DNA from: Silene conica
Taxonomy: Eukaryota > Streptophyta > Magnoliopsida > Caryophyllales > Caryophyllaceae
DNA length: 64,000 bases
Direction of reading: 5' to 3'
NCBI GenBank assembly: GCA_029255685.2
Contig: CM055315.2
Coordinates: 68,849,681 to 68,913,680, forward strand
Shown here: positions 22,527-36,164 of the stretch, in pieces
How the letters are laid out: every line of letters starts with the position of its first letter
Numbering within the stretch: the first letter of the stretch is position 1
Position numbers and translations under genes: made by a program
The notes under the pieces: model-generated
What the model saw: only the letters and a program-made list of their open reading frames with translations
What the model was told of the DNA's origin: nothing
Databases searched by the model: none

Positions 22527-24664
22527 AGTGGTATCAGAGCCATTGTTCAAAATCGTTTTGATAATTAATTTAGAATTAAAATCTCACGGCACACATATTT
22601 TTCACGGTTTATAACAAATAAAAAAAAGTTTTTTTTTCCCAGTCTATTTTTTTTTCGTGATATGTCACGACTAAAATTTTTTTTGGTTCACGTTTTTTTG
22701 ATTTCGTTTTTTTATTTTGTTATTTTAATTGTTAAAATAATTATCATGTGATGATGCTCATAACAATGATATAGATCAATGATTATTAAAAGTTCAATCA
22801 AGATATTGTTAGAATTAGATTAATTTGTTTTAAATTGTTAAGATGAATGAATATTGTTCACATGAATTAAAAAAGTTAATCTTGATGACAATATTTGGAA
22901 ATTTTTAAAAAACCTAATATGATTAGAACTATAACACAAAATTATGAGATGATTTTTGTGTTACTATGAGTGATTTTAAGAAAGTTCACGAATTAGTAAA
23001 ATTTCCAAAATCTATTTCTACCTTGATTATATCATTTAAGGAAATAGTATAATATCTTATGAATATGTCAATTTACATGATATTATTTGATAATATGAGT
23101 AATTGCCTTTTTTTTTAACAAAAAAAAAAAAGTGTAATATTGGACTGCAAGTTTTTTTTTCGGCCCTACCCTAAATTTTGTGATTTGTTGCTTTTGTTAT
23201 TATTAATATTATATGATAATTTATATTAACTAAATTATAAATAAAGATTTATAATTAGAACAAATTTATAAAAGATAAAACAATAAAAAAGGGTATTAAA
23301 AAACCGTAAAATTGGATTTTAGGGTTATTTTATTTGTTTTTCGTTTTTATTTATATTATGAGATAATATTCATATTAACTAAATTATAAAAGATGTTTTG
23401 TAATTGTAACAATTTGTTTTCGAAAAAAAGGGGTATAACTGTGTGATTGTCGTGGGAAAGAAAGAAAATAAACGAAAATTATTTGATAATTTTTCGGTTA
23501 CTTAATCATTTATTTATTTTAAAAGGTTTATTATATCTAATTGATGATACTTACTAGATTCTAAAATTGTTTGGAATTTATTTGGATTATGGTTTACATG
23601 TGTGACATGTAATTTTAAAATTAATGGTGGTTTGGGTAATATTGCATTATGAATGTTTTATTATATTGTTAATGATATTGTTTTTCAATGAAGGTTGAAT
23701 TTATTTTTACAATTGTTGTCAAGTATAATCATGTAATCTAGTGTGGCTTTAGTTTTTGGTTACTTTTCGGTAATGGTGGAAAGTAATCAAGTGATGTAAT
23801 TTATGAGATCTCGCATCTCCGCTTTGTATTTTAATTTTTCTTTATTTTAGATTAAATGTAAATAGGATTTACATTGTAATAACTTAAAACAAAGAAGAAA
23901 AAAGAAGAAGAGGAGTTTGATGCATCCGGATCTCTATTTCCAGTTTACATCTCGAGATGAAGAACGGTGATCCATGAAGCTTCTAGGGTCCATATGAGTG
24001 GATTCCAAGTTGTATTTACTGTTTTTCATAGGATAAGCCACACTAGGATTTTAATGTTTTACGTTCTTATCTTTATTGCTTGAATGTTGCATATCATTAT
24101 GTTCCGCCTAAACCAAACCACCTATATGCATGTAAAATGACTCATGTAGATTATTTTGCATTTTGTAATATGATGTTTTTTTTTGCCATCACTCATTCCT
24201 ACTCATATCAAATAGTTCACTTAAATGAGTTTAAAATAGTGATGGGATCTCACTTTTTATAAAATTGAGACTTTAGCCTTTCTAGATCAAACAACTATGA
24301 ATCCCTTGTTCGTCGGTGGGCATATAAGACCTGTTGTTATCTCCATATGGACCCCTTCTACCTCGGGTAAGTAGTGTGTTGTGACCTAGTTGAACTCAAC
24401 ACAATGATTCAATCAAGCTATTGAAATCATTGTGGACTAATAGATGAATTTAAGAAATCTGTCGACTAAGTGTTCTAATGTAAAACCAGTTAAAGGGTTA
24501 ACTCACCAAATCGGGATTTGGGTCTTGGGATACATTATATAATTCTTTGAGTGAGATCGATTATATTATGTTGTATATCTTTGTTTAAAAAGATTTTAAA
24601 TTGATTGATTTCTCATTTTTATTTATTTTCTCATTTGTAGATCATTTAATATCTGCCTTTTAAA
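22527..24664 (+). other. Leader of Copia B, non-coding
   Basis: Begins with the tRNA-Met primer-binding site (TGGTATCAGAGCC at 22529) and runs 2.1 kb, AT-rich, to the gag start at 24665. No reading frame of note. Long leaders are seen in some plant Copia lineages. Confidence 0.7.
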
Positions 24665-26107
24665 ATGACTGATTCAAATGCAACTCCGGGCCCTAGCGCC
24701 ACCCTCACCAGGGAGTTGTGGTTACGCTCTTTTATGGACCACGTCTCCTACAATCAGAACTCCCGCCTTAAGAATGATGGGAGTAACTTTACCGATTGGG
24801 AGGCAGCATTACGGAATGCTGCCATTGCTGACGGTAAATTAAAGTATTTGGTTGAGCCAGTACCGGCTGAACCAACTGCAAGGACTGGAGCCCAACGAAC
24901 TGCATATGATGAGTTCGTTCGTCAAGCTGGTGCGATTAAGAATGTACTTATTTATGCAATGGAAAGCAATTTTCAGCGCCGCTTCATTTCACAAGGTGCG
25001 AATAAGATTTTCACCACCCTTACCAATGAATTCTCGCAAGCTCCGAGAATCATGAGATATGACGCAGCAGTCCGCTTCTTCGAAGCTAAACTGTCCAAGG
25101 GCCAAGCTGTTAGCCCACACATCCTCAAGATGATTGAGAATGTGGAAGTTCTGGAGTCTCTCGGTTGCAACATTGAGGAGTCAATCATTGTAGACCGGAT
25201 CTTACACACTCTTCATGATGGGTTCACCCAATTTAGGGTGAATTATAACATGAATGACATGAAGAAAAGTCTTCATGAACTCCACTCTTAGCTCGTGCAA
25301 GTTGAGAAGGATCTCAATTTGAGTGGGAGTGTTAAGAAGGACGTCCTTGTCATACAAGCTAATTGGAAGGGAAAGGGAAAGGCAAAGGCTCCCTTAAATG
25401 TTAAGAAGCCTCAGTTCAAAAGAAAGCAGCCGAAACCCAAGAGTGGACCTAGTGAGACCAGTAACTCAAAGGCCAAAACTAAGATCAAAGGGAAAGAAGG
25501 AGAGTGCCACCATTTCCACGAATCTTGGCATTGGAAAAGGAACTGCCCTAGCTAAGTACCTCGAGGATATCAAGGCTGGACGAGTGACAGCCACAGGTAT
25601 ACCGTTATTTATTCATATGATTGAAATAAACCATGCAAGTTCAGCAACATGGGTATTTGATACTGGTTGTGGTTCTCACTTGTGTAATCACTTGCAGGGT
25701 TTAAGGGACGTCCGCAAACTTGAGAAAGGGGACGTTGACCTTCGTGTTGGAAATGGAGCAAAGGTTGCAGCTGTCTCCATAGGAACTTATGTACTCAAAC
25801 TACCTAGTGGTTTCGAGTTATTTTTAAATAATTGTTATTTTGTTCCTAGTTTGTCGAAAAACATTATTTCTATTTCTGTTTTGGATTCAGAAGGTTTTTG
25901 TTTTAATATTAAGCACAATTGTTGTACTTTTTCATTAAACGATATGATTTATGGAAAAGCTGTTTCCGTAAACGGAATATATGTTTTAGACCAAACCACC
26001 GAGGTTTATCATGTGAATAATAAAAGGGCTAAAACAGGTGATAAAGAACAAACGTATCTTTGGCATTGTCGAATGGGACACATCAATCACTACAAAAAAA
26101 TACTGCA

Positions 26108-26465
26108 TTTGCGACGGACAGAAAATCCGTCCCAAAAATGTATTTGTGACGGATTTTGCGACGGAATATTTGTTTGCGACGGACCTAAATTTCCCAGACC
26201 CGCGAAGTGAAAGTCAGATGGCGGGAAAGTTTGCGACGGATTTTCCGTCGCAAATATTGACTTTTGCGACGGAATTTCCGTCGCAAACATGTTGACCAGA
26301 CTTGACCAAAATCTGTCCCAGGTCAAAGTTTGACCAGATTTGCGACGGAAAATCCGTCGCAAAAGTCAATATTTGCGACGGAAAATCCGTCACAAATCTG
26401 GTCAAACTTTGACCTGGGACAGATTTGCGACGGAAATTTCCGTCGCTAATGTCCGTCGCAAACCT
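26108..26465. repeat. Left subterminal GCGACGG array of the CACTA element, with large palindromes
   Basis: Well over ten copies of TTTGCGACGGA in both orientations. 26311-26342 (ATCTGTCCCAGGTCAAAGTT... to GATTTG) is repeated in perfect inverse at 26393-26424, a 32-bp arm. The flanking GACGGAAAATCCGTC units extend the near-palindrome to about 53 bp per arm. This matches subterminal repeats bound by TnpA in En/Spm; here the binding protein is inferred. Confidence 0.93.
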
Positions 26466-26975
26466 TTTTAATACAGACCCCGCGGGTCTTCTTTTTCCCC
26501 CAAATCGATTTCAATTTACACCCTAATCCCTAATTGGCGATTTTTCGACGACTCCCTGCCACCCCAATCCACCACCCCCTGACGCCACCACCCCCCCACC
26601 GCACCACCCCCGTGACACCGCCGGCCCACCCGCCGGCCACCTCACCGGAGTACCCTCCTTCTCCTTCCTCCTTCCTCTCCTTCTCCTTTCTCCCTGCCAC
26701 CTCACCGCTGCCACCTTGCCGCCGCCACTTACTTCTTCATTCTCCATTTCTCTTAATGTAATACTCCGTGTTTTTAGCTTCAGTCAATAATTATCAAAGG
26801 AAGGACAATACAAGTATTTTAAAGAGAATGTTTATAAAGTATTTATTGTTATTATTTTATAAACCGTATTTCTACGATTAGTTCGTATTTCGTAATCGTT
26901 TTATATATTTGACAATTAATTCATAAGCGATATTTCATTCATATTTTCCTTACTATAATAACCCGTATAATAATG

Positions 26976-27016
<41 letters not shown>

Positions 27017-28193
27017 TCTTCGTTTAATAAGCTAATATATCTTGTATGTTTTAAGCGTTTTTGGACCTCGGTGGGTTTCGAATTGAGAACCTATTTATCA
27101 AACATAATAATAGAAGTCGTGGGTGTTGGTGAGACTCAAACCATGGACCTTTAGCACCCTAATACGGGCCTCGTTATGCGTGCAACTCAGTTTTGACTCA
27201 GCCCACACGTTTTTCTAATTTGCTAAACCTACTTACACCCTAAGCATGCCGTCATATATAAGCTCTTGTGCTGAGCATTCCCTACCCTAATTTCATACAA
27301 ACAACTCATACACCCTCTGCCGTCATACCAAAGCTTGCATAGGAGTTGAGCACGGTGGTCTTAAGGAGGGCTAGTGGTGGTCGAATAGGGTCTGAAGTAG
27401 GTATGCCGTCCTGCGTTCCTTTTCTCTTTGTTTTCCTCCTGTGTTTATGGATTGTTTCGATCTGGTTTAGTATGTCACTAAGGTCTGTTTTTCACATATA
27501 CTCGATCTATGCTTTTGAGGGTCGTGTCCTAGTGTTAGTTTCGTCCTTGTCAACCACCCAGGGTCACGGTGGGCAAGGTTGTACACCGCTTGTCACCTCT
27601 ATAATCCTATAGTTATAACTAGAATGAGTCATACTCGGTTTTACAAGATACTTTCGTTGTCTTTTGTTGAGTCGCGTGGGTAAGTATAAGGGAGTGGTGA
27701 GTCTGGGGTTGTCAAGGGAGTAGACTGGTGGTGGCCATGGTGGTTACCATGGCCGGTGTCATGGTTTTAAGGGGTGTTCGTTGCTTGGGTTGGTCACGGT
27801 TTCTGGGTATGTTAGTGCTGGGGATGTCTTGGGGGTGGTACCATCGGTGACTCGGGGGAGGTCAGCCCAATGGTACTACCATGGTCGAGAGCCTGGTGTC
27901 GGGGGGTGGTTCTGGTGGTAGAGTCAGGTGGTGGTAGGGTCTGAGGTGGTGTCGAAGGGTATGTGGAAGTAGTCTGGTCAGGTGGTTGTGGTGAGGGACG
28001 AGGCCTGTTTAAGGGCCTGGTTCGTTCTATCGGTGGCCCTCGAGCAGGCCACTGGTGGTTGTATCGGTGGTCTGTGGTTCTGGGAGCGGGGCGCGGCTGT
28101 TGTTTGGTGGTGTTGGAGTGTGGCGTCGTGATGGTGGGGTGTTTTAGAGGGCTGCGGTGGTAGTGGTAGATGGGAGTGTTACATGTTTTGTAA

Positions 28194-28248
<55 letters not shown>
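28194..28248. repeat. (ATT)n microsatellite in the 5' LTR
   Basis: About 18 ATT units. The matching tract of the 3' LTR (34791-34830) is shorter, about 13 units, showing length change since insertion. Confidence 0.95.
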
Positions 28249-28823
28249 TGTATTATTATTAATGTTTTTATTAATGTGGTAATGTAAGTTGTGTGGCTTT
28301 AGCGTGTGAGTTTATAATTGTTCGATAATTTAATTATCAAAGTAACAAGTATTATTATTACATAATATTTCATTACTATTTCTTTTAAGTATTATTTATA
28401 TTACTTCTAATATTATTAATCTTTGTTACCTTTGTGAATATCTTATTACTAGTATTCTTAGTGTGTCAATTTTAGTAGTAAAGTAAATTATTTTATTAAA
28501 AGCTGTTGTCGATTGTGATGTTTGTTATCATCATTGTTATTAGTATTAATATATGTTGTGTCCGTGGTTAAACAATTAAATCATCGTTATTATGGGTTCT
28601 ATAATAGTTATTCAACTTAATCACATGACATGTTCGGTAAGTCTATATTTAGTAGGCTGTACTTGACTAGTGGTGTTTGATACGACTAAGGAGTTATATT
28701 AGTTGATATATATGAGCCTGTTGATATATATATTTACGAAGTACGATAAGGGTGTCCCTTGTGAACATGATAGAATAAATGTGATAGTGTTTGGATGGTA
28801 TGGGTAGCAATTGATATTAAGTA

Positions 28824-29083
28824 CTTCCTCCATTCCAATCAATTCTATACATTTCACTTTTTGGGTACTATTTATAAGTCGAGTGAATCTTCGACATAAC
28901 TTCTAATATATTACATAAAAGATAGTCATGTGAGATCTTATTTAAATTGTCTTACCGGATACATTGTGAATATCAAAGTTTTATAATTTTTATCGATATG
29001 TAACTAGAGATATTAACAAAAGAAAACGGGAGTTGGCAAACGTGAATAAAGTAAATGTATAGAATTGATTGGAATGGAGGAAG
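28824..29083. mobile_element. Stowaway-type MITE in the LARD 5' LTR, 260 bp
   Basis: Ends CTTCCTCCATTCCAATCAAT and, reversed, CTTCCTCCATTCCAATCAAT: a long, essentially perfect inverted repeat continuing through TCTATACATTT. TA flanks it (28822-28823, 29084-29085). The 3' LTR shows the empty site AAGTACTATTTATAGG at about 35400, so this is the last insertion in the nest. Confidence 0.95.
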
Positions 29084-29844
29084 TACTATTTATAGGAACT
29101 GAGTTCGAGGTGGAACGATTCTAGCGGCTGTTCAGTTGTCATTCTGCAACTCCAGGTAGGGGAAAGATATTATGATTCATGTTGTGACATGAAATGTGTA
29201 AGTGATGCTTATTACGAGTTTGATATAATTGGTTAATACTGTACTGTGGATCGTATTATTATTATTGATCACTGTGGAGATCGGGAGTTGTGAATTGGGT
29301 CTTGTGATATGGGTCTTGTGATATTGGGTCTTGTGATATGGGACTTGTGATATGGCCATGGGAGGTGCGGTGTGATGGTGGTGTGGTGTGATGGAGGTGT
29401 GGTGTATAGAGGTGAAGTGGTTGATTGGATGATATGGAGATGGAGGAGGATATTGTTCTATTGTTAATTTTGTCTTATCTGCTTTTACCTACTCAACCTC
29501 GCAGTTGACCCTGTGTATTCGTGTGACACCTACAATGATCCGGAATGGGGAGTAGTTTTGACAGGTCAGTGACAGATGGATTAGAAGCTTGGGCATGGAG
29601 AGAGACATGGCATGGACCTACTTAGAGTTAGATCACATTTAGATATCGTCAGTTGTACCTTCATTTAATCAAGTTTGGACCTCGTAGTTGTTGTAATACC
29701 AAGCTTAAATTTAATCAGTATTTATATAAAGTACTTTGGTTTGTTTACCTTGTTATTCACTACCTCAGATATTCCGGGATGGTAACAGTCCTATTTATTT
29801 GAGAATGTCTTGCTAAAGGCTCTTAAATAAATGGGGGTGTTACA

Positions 29845-32800
29845 AAGTGGTATCAGAGCGAACGATCCTCAGGCCTAAACTAAATGAATAATAATGAACG
29901 TAGGAAGAGTCTAATAAAATGAACCCCGAGATGAAACTGATAGGAGCCCCAAAAAGGAACGGGATGAGTTAGGGGCCCCCTCACACCAGACCTGGGCCCT
30001 TCGGTTCTGTCTCGGGAACCCTATGAGAGTAATTGAAGAGTGGGGTAGACTATATAGTGACCTTGTTATAATGTACTAACGTCCTACAGGAGAAGAATGA
30101 GGTAAGTGATACATGATTTACGGTTAATAATGTGGGTTGAAAGTTATGATTGATATTAAAATGTGGATCGAGCAGGATGATTGAATTAAAATTTGAAGAG
30201 TATGGATGTGTAAATTGTTGAGCAATAGCTAAGAGGGATGTGATCATATGATTTTGGTGTTTGAAGCGTACATGTGAATATCTAATTATTAAATGATTAC
30301 CGTAACTAGGTCGTATATTGTTGGTATTTGGATATGAATGACCAAGACTTATATATATTAGTAATACATGTCTAGTGATATGCGGAATGTGTTGCCTCAA
30401 GCCATGAATGATATATAAATATGTGTTACAATGGTATATACATGCAATGTATAAATTTTGAGTAATTAGTTGGTTCTATTTCCAGCTTAGAAATCTTAAC
30501 GTGTTCTAGATGACGGTTACAGTTTGAGTGATGAATACATGTTAATATGGTAGTGTTTATGCCTCAATAATATGTCAACGTGTTATGGAAGAAAAATGGT
30601 TGAGCTTCGTAGTAGAATGTGAAGTTGTAAAAGAACTAAAATTTTTGATAAGTTTTCAAAATGTTACCTCGCTTGCCAAAGCTGTCATCTAAAATATGTT
30701 CTCTATATGAGTATGAAAATTTTATGTATGATAACCCATGTAGATCTTAACGAGTCGTTATTTAATAGTGACATCTTCAAGTTGTCCAATTTTCTGTCGA
30801 ATCGCGGTAAAGTTTTTTTCAGACTAACTGAGTGTTTGAAATTGTTATAAATAATTCCCTTAGGATATGCATTTGATTCTTTTCCTATGATTAGTTAATT
30901 CATTATATTGTTTTTTTTTCTAGAAACTATTAAAACTCGCAATATAGTTGAGCAATGATTTAGTTGTGATTTGTTGCAAGTGCTGCAGCATGCTTATTGG
31001 TGAAATTATGGGTTAGATAAGTTTTATATAAAAGTAGTTCAATCAATTGAGAAATTATGTGATGTAACCACGTCACACCCTGTTATGGCTTTAGTAACAT
31101 GAACAATAGCCATATGATAAGAATATGGACCTTACTACATGGTAAAGTAACCTTCCTTATTTCGTTGGGTTTTATATAAAATAGTTTCAATTATATGGAC
31201 GTTCTTACTTTCTGTTGTATGACCTCAAAATAATTATGTGATGTTCCTATGTGATGTTAAAATCATGTTTATCAGAGAGGAGTCTTGACAAGTAGTATAT
31301 AGAAAATTAATTGTTATAATTAATGGTGGTTATTTTGAACAACGTGAACCTTGTTGCTATTCTTTCGTATATTAAAGGTACATCCTTGTCTAGCTCCCTG
31401 ATGTAATGGCCTATGATTCCGTCATGTATACTGTTGCGCCATACAATGAATTGCATATTACTATGTTCGAAATCTGATCACGAAGTATTGAGTTATTAAT
31501 TAGTTTGGCATGTGAGTTAGTGTTGTGCATTCGTTTATTGTATTGTTAAATTTCATGATCCGTGAGCTACAATTAGTGAGAACAACCTTTTAGTAAAGGA
31601 GAGTCAGAATGTCTCCGTGTAGTTTCGAGTCCGATCTGTAGTTGAAAAATAGCCCCTTTGTTTGTGTTTATAATTGTCACAAACTACCATTTTAGCGTTT
31701 CAAAAGTTTTTCCAAAGGTTTCAAAAGTTTTAAGTTTGTATTTCAAGATGATGAATAACCATGATGACGCTTGATCTTTTAATAATTGTAGTAAGTGTTT
31801 GCAATATGACAAATTTTGTACTTACGTGTTGATGAAAGCCTGCCCGGATGCTTATTTGTTGCGCGTTATATGAACTCTTATATTACAAGACATGTATTTT
31901 ATTAGTCTCATGATAGATGATGTAAGTTGAGTTATACCTAAGTGAGCTGGTTAACTTATTAATACCTAGATATGCTAAGCGGTCTCGTTAGTCCATGATT
32001 TGTGCATGTTCTGTGAAACATGTCAATGCCCCATGATTAATTACGTTCATTAAAATTCTGCTCTATGTCTTTTCCTAAAATATGGTTTTGCTTCTAAAAT
32101 ATGATTATGAACTCTAAGCTTCTTGTTTGTTTACATTGTTGTTAATATATCAAATTTGTGAGAAATTTCAAGGGTATGCAAGTGTTACTTATTCCGATTC
32201 TGTTTTACTGCGTAACTCGATTTCTACAGACCCTAACACTCTTGTTATTGCTCAAGGTTATATGATTACATGATACTTGCTATGGGCCTCTTTTGTGTAC
32301 TCATTCGAGTGGTATATGAGTAATTGTCCTTTTATAAAAATTCTCTAATTGTAAGATAATTCTTTTGTTTGTGAGATGGATTAAGCTTTTGGTAATTGAT
32401 TATTTTGTGTTATGTGTAATAATTCTGTATTAGACTCGTCTGGTATAGTGTACAAGCTCTTGTTTCATGAGTTGTGGAATTGTAAGTGTCCATACAAACG
32501 TGTCGATGAATTGGTTAACATACGTACATTGTCATGTTAATTAACTGTTGGGCTAGAGTTTGGTGGGATAGAGTTGCTCGTGATCTTGGAACAAAGACCA
32601 TGGTTGATTTTGTACTGAGATCGAGTTTGCAGTTAGTGTCTTTTGAGTGGTCGCATTCTTTGACCTTGACTTGTGGGTGAGTAACTTAGAGTTATTTCCT
32701 TAAAAAAAAAATTTTGAGCAGTTCCTCTAAGGGAATATTTGATAGTATTGATATTGAAATCGGGACGAGAATTGGTCATTGGTACCGAGTTATAAGTTAT

Positions 32801-33379
32801 CTGGCCGTAGTGCCATATGGTGTTTATGGTCCAGTGTGACCTTGATGATTGAGTTGTAGTATGAGTTTGAAATCGATATTAAGATGAGGCACTGATTCGT
32901 AGTTTTATTCCGCCAGTTCACTCACCCTTGTCCTTGGTCTTAGATTCGACAATGATAATACAATACTTGGTTAATTAGAGTGAGTTTTTGGGTAAGACGG
33001 AGTAATGTGCTGGGGAATTCTTATAATGGGGTTACGAGGACGTAACCATGTTTTAAGGAGGATAGGATTGTAAAATCTTGGTGATTTACGTTATGGCTAG
33101 TTGTTATAGCATGTAAATCGATATGTCGTGATTGTTCGAATATACTGATAATCCGGTCTACTTCTGTTATGCTTTATAATGTGATTCGTGAAGTATCTTT
33201 TAACTTAGTTATGCGTTGAACTTTGGGGACAAAGTTCTCTTAACGAGGGTAGAATATAACATTTCGTGTTTTGAAGTCTATATAAGTGCTATTGATGATT
33301 GTTTCATGCTTGTTATAAGTTCTTTACCGTTATGGGGTGGCGAACTTCGGGACGAAGTTCATTTTTAAGATGGGAAGAC
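29845..33379 (+). other. Non-coding interior of the LARD
   Basis: Starts AAAGTGGTATCAGAGCGAAC (primer site). No reading frame with a recognisable domain on either strand. The last 700 bp (from about 32750) are related to 40960-41625, the matching interior part of a second family member. AACTTTGGGGACAAAGTT (about 33220) and ACTTCGGGACGAAGTTCA (33344-33361) are short inverted motifs near the 3' end. Confidence 0.85.
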
Positions 33380-34790
33380 TGTAATACTCCGTGTTTTTAG
33401 CTTCAGTCAATAATTATCAAAGGAAGGACAATACAAGTATTTTAAAGAGAATGTTTATAAAGTATTTATTGTTATTATTTTATAAACCGTATTTCTACGA
33501 TTAGTTCGTATTTCGTAATCGTTTTATATATTTGACAATTAATTCATAAGCGATATTTCATTCACATTTTCCTTACTATAATAACCCGTATAATAATGTA
33601 TATATATATATACTCTTCGTTTAATAAGCTAATATATCTTGTATGTTTTAAGCGTTTTTGGACCTCGGTGGGTTTCGAATTGAGAACCTATTTATCAAAC
33701 ATAATAATAGAAGTCGTGGGTGTTGGTGAGACTCGAACCATGGACCTTTAGCACCCTAATACGGGCCTCGTTATGCGTGTAACTCAGTTTTGACTCAGCC
33801 CACACGTTTTTCTAATTTGCTAAACCTACTTACACCCTAAGCATGCCGTCATATATAAGCTCTTGTGCTGAGCATTCCCTACCCTAATCTCATACAAACA
33901 ACTCATACACCCTCTGCCGTCATACCAAAGCTTGCATAGGAGTTGAGCATGGTGGTCTTAAGGCGGGCTAGTGGTGGTCGAATAGGGTCTGAAGTAGGTA
34001 TGCCGTCCTGCGTTCCTTTTCTCTTTGTTTTCCTCCTGTGTTTATGGGTTGTTTCGATCTGGTTTAGTATGTCACTAAGGTCTGTTTTTCACATATACTC
34101 GATCTATGCTTTTGAGGGTCGTGTCCTGGTGTTAGTTTCGTCCTTGTCAACCACCCAGGGTCACGGTGGGCAAGGTTGTACACCGCTTGTCACCTCTATA
34201 ATCCTATAGTTATAACCAGAATGAGTCATACTCGGTTTTACAAGATACTTTCGTTGTCTTTTGTTGAGTCGCGTGGGTAAGTATAAGGGAGTGGTGAGTC
34301 TGGGGTTGTCAAGGGAGTAGACTGGTGGTGGCCATGGTGGTTACCATGGCCGGTGTCATGGTTTTAAGGGGTGTTCGTTGCTTGGGTTGGTCACGGTTTC
34401 TGGGTATGTTAGTGCTGGGGATTTCTTGGGGGTGGTACCATCGGTGACTCGGGGGAGGTCAGCCCAATGGTACTACCATGGTCGAGAGCCTGGTGTCGGG
34501 GGGTGGTTCTGGTGGTAGAGTCAGGTGGTGGTAGGGTCTGAGGTGGTGTCGAAGGGTATGTGGAAGTAGTCTGGTCAGGTGGTTGTGGTGAGGGACGAGG
34601 CCTGTTTAAGGGCCTGGTTCGTTCTATCGGTGGCCCTCGAGCAGGCCACTGGTGGTTGTATCGGTGGTCTGTGGTTCTGGGAGCGGGGCGCGGCTGTTGT
34701 TTGGTGGTGTTGGAGTGTGGCGTCGTGATGGTGGGGTGTTTTAGAGGGCTGCGGTGGTAGTTGTAGATGGGAGTGTTACATGTTTTGTAA

Positions 34791-34830
<40 letters not shown>

Positions 34831-36164
34831 TGTATTATTATTAATGTTTTTATTAATGTGGTAATGTAAGTTGTGTGGCTTTAGCGTGTGAGTTTATAAT
34901 TGTTCGATAATTTAATTATCAAAGTAACAAGTATTATTATTACATAATATTTCATTACTATTTCTTTTAAGTATTATTTATATTACTTCTAATATTATTA
35001 ATCTTTGTTACCTTTGTGAATATCTTATTACTAGTATTCTTAGTGTGTCAATTTTAGTAGTAAAGTAAATTATTTTATTAAAAGCTGTTGTCGATTGTGA
35101 TGTTTGTTATCATCATTGTTATTAGTATTAATATATGTTGTGTCCGTGGTTAAACAATTAAATCATCGTTATTATGGGTTCTATAATAGTTATTCAACTT
35201 AATCACATGACATGTTCGGTAAGTCTATATTTAGTAGGCTGTACTTGACTAGTGGTGTTTGATACGACTAAGGAGTTATATTAGTTGATATATATGAGCC
35301 TGTTGATATATATATTTACGAAGTACGATAAGGGTGTCCCTTGTGAACATGATAGAATAAATGTGATAGTGTTTGGATGGTATGGGTAGCAATTGATATT
35401 AAGTACTATTTATAGGAACTGAGTTCGAGGTGGAACGATTCTAGCGGCTGTTCGGTTGTCATTCTGCAACTCCAGGTAGGGGAAAGATATTATGATTCAT
35501 GTTGTGACATGAAATGTGTAAGTGATGCTTATTACGAGTTTGATATAATTGGTTAATACTGTACTGTGGATCGTATTATTATTATTGATCACTGTGGAGA
35601 TCGGGAGTTGTGAAATGGGTCTTGTGATATGGGTCTTGTGATATTGGGTCTTGTGATATGGGACTTGTGATATGGCCATGGGAGGTGCGGTGTGATGGTG
35701 GTGTGGTGTGATGGAGGTGTGGTGTATGGAGGTGAAGTGGTTGATTGGATGATATGGAGATGGAGGAGGATATTGTTCTATTGTTAATTTTGTCTTATCT
35801 GCTTTTACCTACTCAACCTCGCAGTTGACCCTGTGTATTCGTGTGACACCTACGACGATCCGGAATGGGGGGTAGTTTTGACAGGTCAGTGACAGATGGA
35901 TTAGAAGCTTGGGGATGGAGAGAGACATGGCATGGACCTACTTAGAGTTAGATCACATTTAGATATCGTCAGTTGTACCTTCATTTAATCAAGTTTGGAC
36001 CTCGTAGTTGTTGTAATACCAAGCTTAAATTTAATCAGTATTTATATAAAGTACTTTGGTTTGTTTACCTTGTTATTCACTACCTCGGATATTCCGGGAT
36101 GGTAACAGTCCTATTTATTTGAGAATGTCTTGCTAAAGGCTCTTAAATAAATGGGGGTGTTACA
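33380..36164 (+). repeat. 3' LTR of the LARD
   Basis: TGTAATACTCCGTG...GGGGGTGTTACA, 2785 bp. It matches the 5' LTR except for the missing MITE, shorter AT and ATT runs and about 19 point differences. Confidence 0.93.

Larger units (their letters stand above)
26757..29844 (+). repeat. 5' LTR of the LARD
   Basis: TGTAATACTCCGTG...GGGGGTGTTACA, 3088 bp. Contains a TATA box in CATATATAAGCTC (about 27252), an AT microsatellite (26980-27013), a G-rich GGTGGT stretch (27680-28160), an (ATT)n run (28194-28248) and a 260-bp Stowaway MITE that the 3' LTR lacks. Short frames inside, present in both LTRs, show no protein family. Confidence 0.93.
26757..36164 (+). mobile_element. LARD: non-coding long-LTR retrotransposon nested in the CACTA element
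   Basis: LTRs at 26757-29844 and 33380-36164, target duplication CTTAA (26752-26756, 36165-36169). The primer site TGGTATCAGAGC (tRNA-Met) starts 4 bp after the 5' LTR (29848) and a purine run AAGATGGGAAGAC precedes the 3' LTR. The 3.5-kb interior (29845-33379) has no gag, pol or any other recognisable protein, so it is a large retrotransposon derivative that would need enzymes from a partner. The ACTTCGGGACGAAGTTCA motif before the 3' LTR resembles Ty3/Gypsy chromoviruses (Tekay type). By eye the two LTRs differ at about 19 of 2780 aligned bases (0.7 percent), so insertion is recent, roughly half a million years under usual rates. The copy looks whole for its kind. Confidence 0.92.

Noticed and set aside
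26038-26405. Reading frames on both strands with repeated ATEFPSQ/ICDGKSV motifs
   Set aside because: They are translations of the GCGACGG subterminal repeats of the CACTA element, not proteins.
27346-28163. Duplicate 88-aa and 66-aa frames (also at 33943-34209 and 34560-34760)
   Set aside because: Their conservation simply reflects the two LTRs of one young LARD; no domain, no separate evidence of coding.
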